Of a stretch of DNA of 64,000 nucleotides, positions 26,526 through 36,871 are shown in pieces. The stretch spans positions 558,001 to 622,000 of the forward strand of contig CAVOTI010000004.1 in NCBI GenBank assembly GCA_963699105.1, written 5' to 3'. Position 1 is the stretch's first letter. Each line of letters opens with the position of its first letter. Both the position numbers and the translations under genes were made by a program. The notes beneath the pieces were generated by a model. That model did not search any database. It had not been told where the DNA came from and saw nothing but the letters and a program-made list of their open reading frames with translations. Source of the stretch: Bog-756 sp963699105 (GTDB lineage Bacteria; Actinomycetota; Acidimicrobiia; Acidimicrobiales; RAAP-2).

Positions 26526-27277
26526 ATGGCCATCACCACCGCCCCCACCCGCTCCGCCTTCACGGCACCACCGCCCACCGGCGAGAGTCGGGCCGGCGGC
26601 CTGAGGATCTCGTCCACCACCCATCAGCGCCGTCCATGGCAGATCGGACTCGGCGATCGCCCTGGTGCTGGTGTGTGCTGCGGTGGCGGGAGCGGTGTTC
26701 CAGTCGTCGGCCAAGAAGGTGTCCATCCTGGTGGCGGCCAAGAGCCTGCCTGCCGGCACCGTGCTCACGGCCAGCGACCTCGCCACCGCGTCCATTCCGG
26801 CCTCGGGCAACATCACGGCCATGGCGGCCACCGGCTCCTCGGTCGTGGTCGGCCAGCAGCTCGACACCCCCGTCTATCCCGGCCAGGTGCTGGTCAGACA
26901 GATGCTGGCCGCCACCCCGCAGCTCGCGTCGGGTGAACAGGTGGTGGGCGCGCTGTTGAAGGGCGACCAGATGCCCTCGGTGGCCCTGGTGGCCGGCGAC
27001 ACCGTCCATGTGGTCGCCGTCCCCCAGGCAGGTCAGGGGTCGACCATCGGCGGAACCACTGGCGGGACCATTGGAAGCACGCTGGTCCCCTCGGCCACCG
27101 TCTTCGCCGTCGGCCCCGCACCGGCGAACCAGACCCAGTACGTGGCGTCGGTCTCCTTGGAGATCCCGGGCTCGGAAGCAGCCCAGGTCACCTCCTACGC
27201 GGCTGCCGATCAGATCGGTCTCTCCCTGGTCAGCGAGGGGACAGCGTCTGCCAAACAAGTCGGGAGGTTCCCGGTGA
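26526..27277 (+). CDS. CpaB/RcpC-like SAF-domain pilus assembly protein (frameshifted)
   Basis: ATG 26526 follows a GGAG ribosome site. After a proline-rich cytosolic start, a frameshift near 26660 leads to a membrane segment (VCAAVAGAVFQS). The SAF domain follows: VSILVAAKSLPAGTVLTASD, then VYPGQVLVRQML and MPSVALVAGDTVHVVAVP. CpaB proteins sit in the cell envelope of Tad pilus machines. The end at TGA 27277 needs a second frame change near 27240; without it the frame fuses to the next ATPase. Confidence 0.75.
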
Positions 27278-28209
27278 CCCTCATCGCCCTCGCCTCCATC
27301 AAGGGCTCACCGGGCGTCACCACGGCGGCCACCGCCCTGGCCGCCAGCTGGCCGGAGGGCCGCCAGGTCCTCCTGGTCGAGGCCGATCCGTTCGGCGGTG
27401 ACCTCGCTCCCCGCTACGCCATGGCCCCCACCGGAGGCCTGTCCTCCCTCTTCGCCGCAGCACGGCGCACCCTCGTCCCCGAGGACGTCTGGGATCACGT
27501 CGACCACCTTCCCGGGGGTCTCCCGGTGCTGTTCGGTCTGGGAGGCATGCACCAAGCCGTCGCCAACGAGAAGGCCTGGCCGATCGTCGCCGATGCGCTC
27601 GGCGCCCTCGATGCGGATGTCGTGATCGACGTGGGCCGCCTGCTCCCCAACCTCGGAGGCGGCGTCCGGGACGTGCTGGCCCGGGCTGATGCGTTGGTCG
27701 TGCTCTGTCAGTCGACGCTTGAGGCCATCGTCCATCTGCGGGAGGCGCTGCCCGGGCTGGCCGCCGAGTTGCGAGGCCGGAGCCTCCTCGTCGTCCCCAC
27801 GGGAACTGCCCAGTTCTCGGCGGCCGACATCGCACGCACCCTGCGGTCGAGGTGCTCCCGCCCATGCCCGACGACCCGGGAGCAGCAGCCGCATTGGCGA
27901 ACCGGCGGGCGGTGAAGCGGCTCGAGCGGACCCGGTTGCTCCGATGGGCGCGACGACACCGTCCGGGCGCTGGGCGTAGACCCGATCTCGCCGGTCGGGG
28001 CCGATCCACTGTCGGTGCCCGAGGCGTTGACCGGAGCCGACCCCGCTGACGTTGCTCCACCCGGGGGTGCGGCGCCCGCTGATGTCCTCGCTCAAGCTGG
28101 CCCCGTGGACATCCACCAACGCGCCAAGGAGAAACCCTCGATCGAGCCGTGCCGGAGGGTCGAGCTGGCCGGGGCCGGCTTCCGGGTCAACGAGGAGGCG
28201 GGCCGATGA
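27274..28209 (+). CDS. CpaE/TadZ-like MinD-family ATPase (frameshifted)
   Basis: GTG 27274 begins TLIALASIKGSPGVTTAATA, a MinD/CpaE P-loop in which the GKT lysine is replaced (SPGVTTA). VLLVEADPFGGDLAPRYAM and DADVVIDVGRLLPNLGG follow. CpaE proteins localise Tad machines. The frame breaks near 27850 and again near 27955; the continuing pieces (MPDDPGAAAALANRRAVKRL, then VRALGVDPISPVG) carry the protein to TGA 28209. That stop overlaps the next start as ATGA. Confidence 0.75.
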
Positions 28210-29507
28210 ACGATTCCGAACGTCGGGAGCTCGAGCAGTTCGCCGCCGAGCACGTGGCCGACGGCATCGTCCGCTACGGGGCCGCCGGCATGAGCGAAGG
28301 CGAGCGCCGCTCGTTCGTCGAGAAGCTGGCCCGAGAAGCCATCGACGAGGCGGCCCGCTCCATGGTGGAAGGGGCGGTCACCACACCGACCGTCGAAGAA
28401 GAGGAGCAGATCGTCCGGCGGCTGGTGGCCAGCCAGCTCGGCCTCGGTCGCCTGCAGATGCTGCTCGACGAGGACGACATCGAGAACATCAACATCAACG
28501 GGCACGACACGCGTGTGGGTCAAGCGAGCCGACGGGATCAAGGAACAGGTCGACCCGATCGCCGACTCCGACGAGGAGCTCATCGAGCTGGTGCAGCGGG
28601 CGGCCCGGGCCCACCACACCGGAGGCGAGCGCCGGATCGACAGCGCCAAGCCCATCGTCGACCTGCACCTGGCCGGCGGGCACCGGCTGTCGGCCATGAT
28701 CGAGGTGTCCGACCGGCCGTGTGTGTCCATCCGCCGGCACCGCCTGGTCGACCCGATGCTGTCCGACCTGGCCGACTCGATCACCGACGAGCTGGGCCGG
28801 TTCCTGGCTGCCGCGGTGCGGGCCAGGCTCAACCTGATCGTCTCGGGTGGCACCGACGCCGGCAAGACCACCCTGCTGCGGGCCCTGGCCGCCGAGGCCG
28901 ACCCGGCCGACCGGATCGTCACCATCGAGCTGTCCTACGAGCTCGGGCTGCACGAACTGCCCCATCGCCATCCCGACTGTGTGGGGTGGGAGACGAGAGA
29001 GGCCAACACCGAGGGCCAGGGGGCGGTGTCCATGGAGTACCTGGTGCAACGGGCCAACCGCCACGACGCCGACCGGGTCATCGTGGGCGAAGTGCTGGGG
29101 GACGAGATCGTGCCCATGCTCAACGCCATGACGGCGGGCAAGGCCGGATCGATGTGCACCATCCACGCCGACTCGACCGAGGGCACCTTCGGCAAGATCA
29201 AGACCTACGCCTCCCAGTCGCCCAAGCACCTGTCCGACAACGCCGCCGCCCAGCTCACCGCCCAGGCCCTGGACCTGGTGATCTTCGTGCGCAAACGGCC
29301 CGACGCCTCGGGCCTGGCCCGGCGGTACGTGTCGTCGGTCCGGGTGGTGGAGGACGCCGACGGACCCCACGTCATCTCGACCGAGATCTTCGCCGAGCCC
29401 GAAGGCGGGGGACCGGCCGTGCTGCACCTGGGCATGCCGCCGGGCCTGCGGGAACGCCTCGCCGACGTGGGCTACGTGGCGCCGATCCACGGGTTCGGCA
29501 TCGATGA
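28206..29507 (+). CDS. CpaF/TadA-type secretion ATPase (frameshifted)
   Basis: This is the motor ATPase of the Tad apparatus. ATG 28206 begins an N-terminal domain (MNDSERRELEQFAAEHVADG) that includes EDDIENININGHD. One frameshift at about 28508 leads into the catalytic part: RPCVSIRRHRLVDPML, Walker A SGGTDAGKTTLLRAL, Walker B-like RVIVGEVLGDE, and MTAGKAGSMCTIHADSTEGT. The end overlaps the next gene as ATGA, although the C-terminal residues read best in a neighbouring frame. Confidence 0.88.
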   Translation: MNDSERRELEQFAAEHVADGIVRYGAAGMSEGERRSFVEKLAREAIDEAARSMVEGAVTTPTVEEEEQIVRRLVASQLGLGRLQMLLDEDDIENININGHDTRVGQASRRDQGTGRPDRRLRRGAHRAGAAGGPGPPHRRRAPDRQRQAHRRPAPGRRAPAVGHDRGVRPAVCVHPPAPPGRPDAVRPGRLDHRRAGPVPGCRGAGQAQPDRLGWHRRRQDHPAAGPGRRGRPGRPDRHHRAVLRARAARTAPSPSRLCGVGDERGQHRGPGGGVHGVPGATGQPPRRRPGHRGRSAGGRDRAHAQRHDGGQGRIDVHHPRRLDRGHLRQDQDLRLPVAQAPVRQRRRPAHRPGPGPGDLRAQTARRLGPGPAVRVVGPGGGGRRRTPRHLDRDLRRARRRGTGRAAPGHAAGPAGTPRRRGLRGADPRVRHR

Positions 29508-30462
29508 CCCCGGTCGTCGTCCTGGTCGGCGCCGGCATCGGGGTGGGCATCGCCCTGGTCGATCTCGGGCTTCTGGTCGACCGGTGCCCCGGTCGGGCGA
29601 ATGTCGATGATGAAGCGCCTGGACCCGGCCAACCGGCAGGCCGCCATCTGCGCGGTCGCACTCGCCCTCATCGTCGGGCTGGTCACCCGCTGGCCGGTGG
29701 GCGCGGCCATCGGTGGGGCCGTGGGCTGGACCCTGCGCTCGGCCCTCCAGCCCAACACCTCTCGTCGGGTCACCAACCGCCTGGAGGCGTTGGCCACCTG
29801 GATCGAGGCGCTCCGGGACAGCATCGCCGCCCATCGGGGGCTGCTGGCCGCCATCGAGTCCACGGTGCACACCGCACCACCGTCGATCCGGGACAACGTG
29901 GCCGCCCTCGTCGTCCGCATCAAGAGCGGCGTGGCCCTCGACGCTGCGCTCTACACCTTCGCCGACGAGCTGGGCGACGCCGCCGTCGACGAAGCCGTCG
30001 CCCCGCTCATCCTGGCCAGCCGGTTCGGAGGGTCCGACCTGCAGAGCCTGCTGGCCACCGCCGCGGCCAACACCAGAGACCAGATCGCCCTCTGGCAGCG
30101 CATCGAGATCGCCCGGGCCAAGCCCCGGCGGGACATGCGCCTGGTGATCGCCGTGACCCTGGTCTTCACCGTCGGCGTGCTGCTCATCGGTCACGGCTAC
30201 TTCAAGCCGTTCGGCACCCCGGTCGGCCAGATCGTCCTGCTGGCCGTGGCCGGTCTGTTCGCCGCCGGCTTCGCCGCCATGAACCGGCTGTCGCGTCCCC
30301 AACCCATGCCCCGGCTGTTCGGCAAGGGCGAAGGGTTCACAGCTCCGACTGATCGCTCAGACGCACCGGCATCGGCCACCTCGTCCAGACACGACTCAAC
30401 ACAGAGGCAGCCCAGTCAGAACTGGCCGTCGGACGGCTCCGGCCCGGGCCGGACGGAAGTAG
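29504..30462 (+). CDS. TadB-like inner-membrane platform protein (frameshifted)
   Basis: ATG 29504 begins a membrane segment (TPVVVLVGAGIGVGIALVDL). A frameshift near 29590 leads to MMKRLDPANRQAAICAVALA. The T2SS-F domain follows with IEALRDSIAAHRGLLAAIES, YTFADELGDAAVDEAVAPLI and two C-terminal membrane segments (VIAVTLVFTVGVLLIGHG, IVLLAVAGLFAAGFAAMN). The true stop is uncertain: 30462 fits best just before the next gene, but the open frame extends to 30596. Confidence 0.75.
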
Positions 30463-30471
30463 GGGGTCGCG

Positions 30472-31378
30472 ATGGTCGTCATCATCCTCATGGGACTCGG
30501 CGTGGGTGTCGGTCTTGGCCGCCGTCGTCTGGGGGCTCTTCCCTCCGCCGCTCACCCTTCGGGCAGCCCTCGCCCGCCTGTCCGGAGAGCACGTGACCGC
30601 CCCGACGGACGTCCTGACCCAAGGGGTCGGCGGGGCCCGTCGACTCTGTGGGCACCTGTTCGAGGTCAACGTCCGCAAGGTCCCGAGACTCGCCGACATC
30701 GTCCTGCCCGACCTGGCCATCACCGGCACGCCGACCGAGACGTTCGCCGTCAAAGTCGCCGGCTATGGCATCGGGCTGGCCCTGCTCGGCCCGGTGGCTG
30801 TGGGCTGCCGCCGGGGCGGTCGGGGTGCATCCCGGCGTTCGAGCTCCCCGCCCTCGGGGTCCTGGTGCTCGGTGCTCTCGGCGTTGCCACCCCGTTCATC
30901 GATCTCCACCAGGCCGCCACCCGCCGCCGTCGGCACTTCTGCCACTCGCTCTCCACCTACGCCTCCCTGGTGTCGATGGCCATGGCCGGGGCCATGGGGT
31001 GGTCGAGCGCCCTGGAGGTGGCCTCCACCGTGTCGTCCACCGACTGGGCCATGCGCGAGATCGCCCAGAGCCTGCTCTGGGCCCAGGCCTACCGGAAGCA
31101 ACCCTGGGAGGGCCTCGAGCGGCTGGCCGTCCGCTTCGACATTCCCGACCTCACCGATCTGGCCCGGTCCATGGCCCAGGCCGGAGATGGAGCCGCGCAT
31201 CCGCGACTCCCTGGAGGCGAAGGCCCACTCGCTCCGGCTGAAGGAGACCTCCGCTCTGGAGGACTCGGCCCAGGCGGTGACCCAGAAGATGCTGCTCCCC
31301 GGCGTGCTGCTCATGGCCGGCTACGGCCTCCTCATCTTCTATCCCGCCCTGGCCTCGTTCACCGGGACCCACCTGTGA
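30472..31378 (+). CDS. TadC-like inner-membrane platform protein (three frameshifts)
   Basis: ATG 30472 begins VVIILMGLGVGVGL. After a frame change come GLFPPPLTLRAALARLSG and TPTETFAVKVAGYGIGLALL. Another change gives LGVLVLGALGVATPFIDLHQ and the T2SS-F domain (STYASLVSMAMAGAMGWSSA). A last change gives DSLEAKAHSLRLKETSALED and a final membrane helix. It pairs with TadB as the second platform protein. Confidence 0.72.
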
Positions 31379-31492
31379 TCCCCCGCTGCAGGTCGAACCG
31401 AGCGGTGAGCGATTCCAACAGCGATCCGAATCCAGCTTGACATCCACCAACCAACCAGCCAACAACTGCAACACCGAACCGAGGAGAGCACC

Positions 31493-31744
31493 ATGCCACA
31501 TGACAGAGCAGTCACCAGCCAGCTGAGGGAGACGGCCCGATCGGCCGCAGAGACCGTCGTGACCGTGGTCCGGTTTCTTCGTGCCTACGTCTCTGCTCGG
31601 CTGACCCCGGTCCTGGGCGACGACCGCGGCGAGATCGCCTCCTGGGTGGTCGTGACCGCCCTGGTGATCGTGGCCGCCATCGCCATCGTGACCATCGTGG
31701 TGACCAAGCTGACCGCCACCGCCAACAACATCCAGACTCCCTGA
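31493..31744 (+). CDS. Flp-like small membrane pilin
   Basis: The 83-residue protein has a strong ribosome site (GAGGAGAGCACC) and a hydrophilic start. After GDDRGEIASWVVV comes one hydrophobic helix (TALVIVAAIAIVTIVVTKL), the layout of actinobacterial Flp-type pilins. The DRGE segment resembles the processing region before the pilin helix. The frame is intact. It lies between tadC and tadE-like genes, the usual pilin position. Confidence 0.75.
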   Translation: MPHDRAVTSQLRETARSAAETVVTVVRFLRAYVSARLTPVLGDDRGEIASWVVVTALVIVAAIAIVTIVVTKLTATANNIQTP

Positions 31745-31930
31745 GCAAGCTCGGATGGATCCTCGATACGGCTGTTCCGGAAGCGCTTCTCCAGACGCTG
31801 CGTCGTTCGAAGCACCGCGCCATGGACCCGGTCGGCCCTGTCAGCGGACTCGCTACCGACTCGCCTGATGGCCATCCGGATCGCGTGCCGTAAGCCTCGA
31901 TGGCCGCGAGCCACCGACGGCGGGACCGAC

Positions 31931-32314
31931 ATGGGTGACCGTCGTCGAGGTGATGCAGGGTTGGCGGAGTTCGTCGTCTGCCTCCCCGTCTTCTTCCTGC
32001 TGGTCATCGGCGGGGTCCAGTACGCCCTGTGGTCTCACGCCAGCCACCTGGCCCGGGCGGCGGCCGAGCAGGGCAGCCAGGTGGCCTCCGGCTACGGCTC
32101 GACGCCAGCCGCCGGAACCCAGGCGGCCCAGAGCTTCATCGCCACCACCGGTCCCGGCACGCTGACGAATCCACAGGTTTCCACCAGCACGCTGTCGGGC
32201 GATGTGGCCCAGGTGACGGTCACCGGTCGGGCCCAGGCCCTCATCCCGTGGCTCGATCTCACCGTGTCGGCCACCAGCAATGCACCGATCCAGGAGTACC
32301 GGACCAGTGGGTGA
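31931..32314 (+). CDS. TadE-like minor pilin 1
   Basis: ATG 31931 begins GDRRRGDAGLAEFVVCLPVF, a TadE-type processing site with a conserved glutamate followed by a membrane helix (FFLLVIGGVQYALW). The extracytoplasmic part includes ARAAAEQGSQVASGYGS and a beta-rich C terminus ending in IQEYRTSG. About 127 residues, intact. Confidence 0.8.
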   Translation: MGDRRRGDAGLAEFVVCLPVFFLLVIGGVQYALWSHASHLARAAAEQGSQVASGYGSTPAAGTQAAQSFIATTGPGTLTNPQVSTSTLSGDVAQVTVTGRAQALIPWLDLTVSATSNAPIQEYRTSG

Positions 32315-32830
32315 CCGGAGACGCCGGGTCCGAGGGGACGAGGGCCAGGCCATCGCCGAGCTGGTCATCGTCGCCCCGGTGCTGCTCATCATCATCGTCT
32401 TATGGTCGCCCTCGGCCGGGTCGATTCGGCCCAGGGCGACGTCGAGTCGGCGGCGCGGGCCGGAGTCCAGGCGGCCGTCGTCCAGGCCGACGCCGCCGAC
32501 GCCCAGACCCAGGCGACCGCAGCGGTGACCAGCACCCTGGCCGGGGCCGGGCTCACCTGTCCTGCTCCCCAGATCACGACGGACACGTCCAACTTCGTGG
32601 CCGGAGGCACCGTGTCGGTGAGCGTGACCTGTGTGACCAGCCTGGCCGACGTGTCCGTCCCCGGCATGCCCGGGTCGAAGACACTGTCGGCCACCGCCGT
32701 GGCGCACATCGACGAGTTCCGGACCGGTCGGTGGTGGCACATGAGCGGCGTGATCGCAGATCGATCGCAGGTGCACGCGATGCGACGCACTGCCACCGAC
32801 GCTCCGACGACGGTCAGTTCCTCGCCATGA
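32307..32830 (+). CDS. TadE-like minor pilin 2 (one frameshift)
   Basis: GTG 32307 overlaps the end of the previous gene. The N terminus RGDEGQAIAELVIVAPVLLI is a TadE/F processing site and helix. A frameshift near 32400 then gives LGRVDSAQGDVESAARAGVQ and a beta-rich domain ending near AVAHIDEFRTG. By analogy with pilin 1 the true end is probably close to 32735. The open frame continues to 32830, overlapping the next gene. Confidence 0.72.
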
Positions 32831-33201
32831 CCGCCGTCTTCATGACCATGTTCCTGGCCCTCGCCGGTCTGGTGGCCGACGGAGGCCACTACCTCGACGC
32901 CAAACAAGCGGCCGCCTCCGAGGCCGAACAGGCGGCCCGGGCCGGTGCCGGGTCGCTGGATGTCGGCGAGCTCCACGCCGGCACCATCGCCGTCGATCCC
33001 GCCGTTGCCGTCACCGCGGCCGAGAACTACATGAGCTCGGCCGGCCAGCCCGGCACCGCCTGGGTGGTCGGCAACACCGTCTACGCCCAGATCAGCTATC
33101 GCCTGCCCACCCAGCTCCTCGGCATCATCGGCGTGGGGAGCCTGGCCCTGTCGGTCACCGAGTCGGCGACCGACGTGAGTGGCATCACCACAGGAGGATG
33201 A
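32731..33201 (+). CDS. TadG-like protein
   Basis: From a GTG at 32731 the protein reads SDDGQFLAMTAVFMTMFLAL, then AGLVADGGHYLDAKQAAASE, the TadG/TadE-like N-terminal helix followed by a pseudopilin stalk. It ends ALSVTESATDVSGITTGG. About 156 residues, intact. The stop overlaps the next ATG as ATGA. Confidence 0.75.
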   Translation: MVAHERRDRRSIAGARDATHCHRRSDDGQFLAMTAVFMTMFLALAGLVADGGHYLDAKQAAASEAEQAARAGAGSLDVGELHAGTIAVDPAVAVTAAENYMSSAGQPGTAWVVGNTVYAQISYRLPTQLLGIIGVGSLALSVTESATDVSGITTGG

Positions 33202-36162
33202 CCGTGCCCACTCGATCCAATCGCACCGCAGCCGCTCGGCCCGCGATCCGACCGGCTGCTGGAACTCGACCGACAGGTCGCCAGGTCGCCGGCGGCTTCG
33301 GCGCGCTCGGTGTCCTGGTCATCGGGCTCGTCGGCATCCCGATCGTGCTCTCCGCCCTCGTCGGATGGCCGCTCCCGCACCACGTCCCGAGCGGCACCCA
33401 GGCGGCCCACGCCCTCGGGGCCTCGATCCCGGACTCGTTCTGGCCACGCCTGTTCGCCACCTTGGCCTGGCTGGCCTGGGCCTACTTCGTGTTCTCGGTC
33501 GCCACCGGCCTCGTCCTCCAACTCCGCGGTCGCCGACCCGGTCACCGCTCCCACCTCTTCGGCTCGAGCGCCATGGCGGCCCTCATCGCCGCCGTCCTGA
33601 TCCTCGGTCAGCTCCGTGGTGCCCACACTGGCCGCGCGACCGGACCTCCGGCGCAGCCCGGCCCCCGTGGTGCAGCTGCTTGCCCAGACCACCTCGGGGA
33701 TCGTCCCGTCGTGTCCACCACTCCGATCTCGGCCGCTCAATCAGCCGCGCAACCGGCCACCGTCACCCACACCGTCGTGCCCGGCGACACGCTGTGGAGC
33801 ATCGCTGTCCAGTACTACGGCGACGGCGAGCAGTGGCAGGCCATCTACCAGGCCAATGTCGGCCTGTCCCAGCCGGGCGGTGGTGCCCTCACCGATGCCC
33901 ACTGGATCTATCCGGGGTGGTCGCTCACCATCCCCGGTGCCACCCAGGCACCGCCGGTGGTGCCGGCGACGTCTCCGCCAGCCGCAGACTCCTTCGACCT
34001 GCAGCTTCGTCCACCGCTCCGATTGTGACCTCGCCGGCGGCCGGCACGCCGGGTCCATCAGCGATCTCAACCGGTTCCAGCGGCAGCGATTCAACCAGCA
34101 GCGGCCTCGTTCCTCGGCCGACCAACGCCCCTGACGCACATCGACCCAACGCGAGCCGCCCACCTTCGGACACTCGGTCAGTGCCGTCGAGCCACACGGA
34201 TACTCACGGAGCCCGGCGGCGCCACTTCATCCCGGCCGCCGCTGGCCCTCCACCATTCCGGAGACGCAGCTCCGACCCACGCTGACCGGTCGAACGCCGT
34301 CGCCAAGACGCGTCCACCCGCTCCGCATCCGCCCGGAAGCGACATCGGACCGATCGCCGTGGGCGCCGGCCTCTTCGGCCTCACTGCCATCGGTCTGGTC
34401 ACCGCGTTGGACCGCCGGCGGCGCCGACAGATCGGGCGGCGGTCCTTCGGCGGTCGCATCCCCCGGCCGGAGCCGAAGAGCCCGCTCGCCGATCTCGAGC
34501 TGCAGCTGCGCCACTACGCCCGGGCCGGCCACGTGTTCTGGGTCTGCCACCTGGCCGAGCTGCTCGGCCACGCCGCCGACGTCGCCGGTGTGGCACCACC
34601 GGACGTGGTGGGCGTCGAGCTCGTCGACCATGGGCTCGATGTGCTGGTGACCGGTGACAGTCCCGAACCTCTGGCCCCGTTCGCACGTCGGCCCGACCGG
34701 CCGGACGTCTGGCACCTGCCCTTCACCACCGATCCGGGCGTCGTCGATGAGGCCGCCGCGTCCTCGCCCGTCCCCTGGTCCTTGCCACCGTTGGCCAGGG
34801 CACGGTTGGGGCGGTGCTGGTCAACGTGAACCGCTACCGGTCCATCCACATCACCGTCCCCGCAGACCGGGTGGAGGGCATCCTGGCCGCCATGGCCACC
34901 GAGCTGGCCGGCACGACCGCACCCATCGGGACAGCAGTCATCGCCGTCGGCTTTGGCTACGGCGTGGTCGATCGCCTCGACGGGGGTGTCGTCGTCGACG
35001 ATCTCGACGAAGCGACAGCATCGACGCGACCCGACGAGAAGGCCATCGTCCTGGTCGACCCCCAGACCACCACGGATCAGCTCCTCGATGTCGTCCGCGG
35101 TAGGGAGAACGTCCATCTGGTCACCGCGGGACCTGTCGCACCGGAGGGCACGGTGCTCATCCTCGATCCGGAACATCCGCACCTGGAGGACCACGGGCTG
35201 GACCCGGTTCAACCCTCGCACGTCTCGCGACGACTCGCTCGAAGAGGTGCAGACCCTCTTCGAACTGGCCGAGGAGGACCCGGACGCCACGGCCCACCAC
35301 GGCAGCGAGGCGAACGAGGTGCATCGGCCAAGCGAAGCGGCGTCCGTAGGGGAGGTGATGATCGGTCTCCTGGGAGAGCCGACGATCTCCGTCGGCGACG
35401 GCGATCTCCAGGATCTCGTGGCGGCCGTCTCGCCGACGGCGGGGACCAAGGCCCGCAGAGTCGTCGAGCTCCTCGTCTACCTGGCTGCTCACGGCGGAAC
35501 CGCCACCCGAGGCGAGTGGCTCACCGACATCTCCCCGGACAAGGCGCTGAGCGACGGGTACGTCCGCAACCTGGTCCTCCTCACCCGACGCTCGCTCGAA
35601 GCCATCACCGGCGATCCGGACCTCCTCGCCTACGACAAGGCCACCCAGCGGTTCTCGCTGGCCGAGCGGGTCACGACCGACTGGAAGCAGTTCCAATCGG
35701 CGACCTCTGATGGAGAGCCGGTGCGAGCTGCGAACGGCACTGGGGCTCGTCCGAGGCGTTCCGTTCGGAGTCGATCCCGACCCATGGACGTCGGCCGGAG
35801 GCCTCTCCTACGTCGTCGGGGACGCCATCACCGACGCGTCCTTGGCCCTTGGCGAGCTCGCTCTGGACGACGGTGATCCTCGACTGGCGACCTGGGCGGC
35901 CCGCCAGGGCCAACTGGCCAATCGCTACGACCAAGGCCTGTGGCGGATCCTCCTCCGAGCTGCCGGCGACGACACTGCCCGCCAGCAGATCTGGAACGAG
36001 CTTCACGCCCTCCTCGCCGTCGATGGTGATCCCGCCGAGGACCTCGAGCCCGCCACCCTCGACCTCTACGATTCGCTCAGCACCCCGAGGCGGGCAGCTT
36101 CCGAGGTCGTCGTGCTACAGGATGACGACGACGCTGTCCTTCCGACCCGCCAAGCGGTGTGA
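33198..36162 (+). CDS. Large LysM and BTAD-domain membrane protein of the Tad locus (multiple frameshifts)
   Basis: ATG 33198 follows GGAGG. Two membrane helices (VLVIGLVGIPIVLSALVGWP and FATLAWLAWAYFVFSVATGL) come first. A LysM domain follows (THTVVPGDTLWSIAVQYYGD to WIYPGWSLTIPG). After more membrane sequence (IAVGAGLFGLTAIGLVTALD) and a nucleotide-binding-like middle part comes a winged helix (RVVELLVYLAAHGGTATRGE). The last part is a BTAD-type helical domain with LALGELALDDGDPRLATWAA and YDQGLWRILLRAAGDD. These lie in all three frames, needing at least five frameshifts. Such LysM-BTAD proteins are known from actinobacterial Tad-like loci; the role is unknown. It could be two genes. Confidence 0.65.
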
Positions 36163-36280
36163 GGTCCTGATCGTGTTGCCGTCATTTCCCAGTCACGGTG
36201 AGGGGACACCCGGCGTACGAGATTGTTAATAGTAGTATGATAATATTCCGATACTGCAAAAGACAAGATCGGGAGCTCAA

Positions 36281-36871
36281 GTGTACGAGTCGGAAATCAG
36301 GGAGATGCTGGCTGGCGAGAGGGCGGAAGCCCTGGTCGCGATCGTCGAAGGCGCCTGGGCCGAGATGGTGTCTGGCAAGGTGCCCTGACGGAAGCGAGCG
36401 AGGGCGTCGGTCATGTGGGACAACATGCTCGAGTTGGCCGATCAGTTGTTGGTGCCACTTGATGGCGTGCATCGGTTCGAATTGAGGCGCATCCCGATGT
36501 ACGCCATCGACGACCGCATAGCTATCAGATTCAAGAAGCACAACGAGGCTGGCCTCACGCGGAGCGTCTGGACAGACCACCAGCGTGCGCTCGTATCCCA
36601 ACAGCCGATCGATGGGCTGGCTCCAGGAATCGTCCACCTGCCGTGTGGTTACAAGCTCGACCGGACAGGCTCCGAGATCAGCCACGTGGTGCTGTCCAAG
36701 CCCATCCGGACAACCAAGACCGAGTGGGAGATCGATCTTAAGGAGTTGGTTTCGGGCGAAGGGACTCCCTACACAGCCCCGCTTTCGCCCATCGTCCCAA
36801 ATGTCGGAACCCCGGCCCTACCGGGTGTTCGTCCCAGCGAAGAAAAGGCCGGGGAGGATACCGATAGCTGA
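36281..36871 (+). CDS. Hypothetical protein upstream of the XRE-ImmA gene (one frameshift)
   Basis: GTG 36281 follows GGGAG and starts YESEIREMLAGERAEALVAI, a helical N terminus that stops at 36388 in its frame. From about 36390 another frame continues as MWDNMLELADQLLVPLDGVH, RRIPMYAIDDRIAIRFKKH and SKPIRTTKTEWEIDLKELV to 36871. I read it as one gene of about 195 residues with one frameshift. Its stop overlaps the XRE-ImmA start (TGATG), so they are coupled. No family recognised; such partners of XRE-ImmA proteins often form toxin-antitoxin-like pairs. The AT-rich stretch at 36223-36257 is a likely promoter. Confidence 0.6.
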
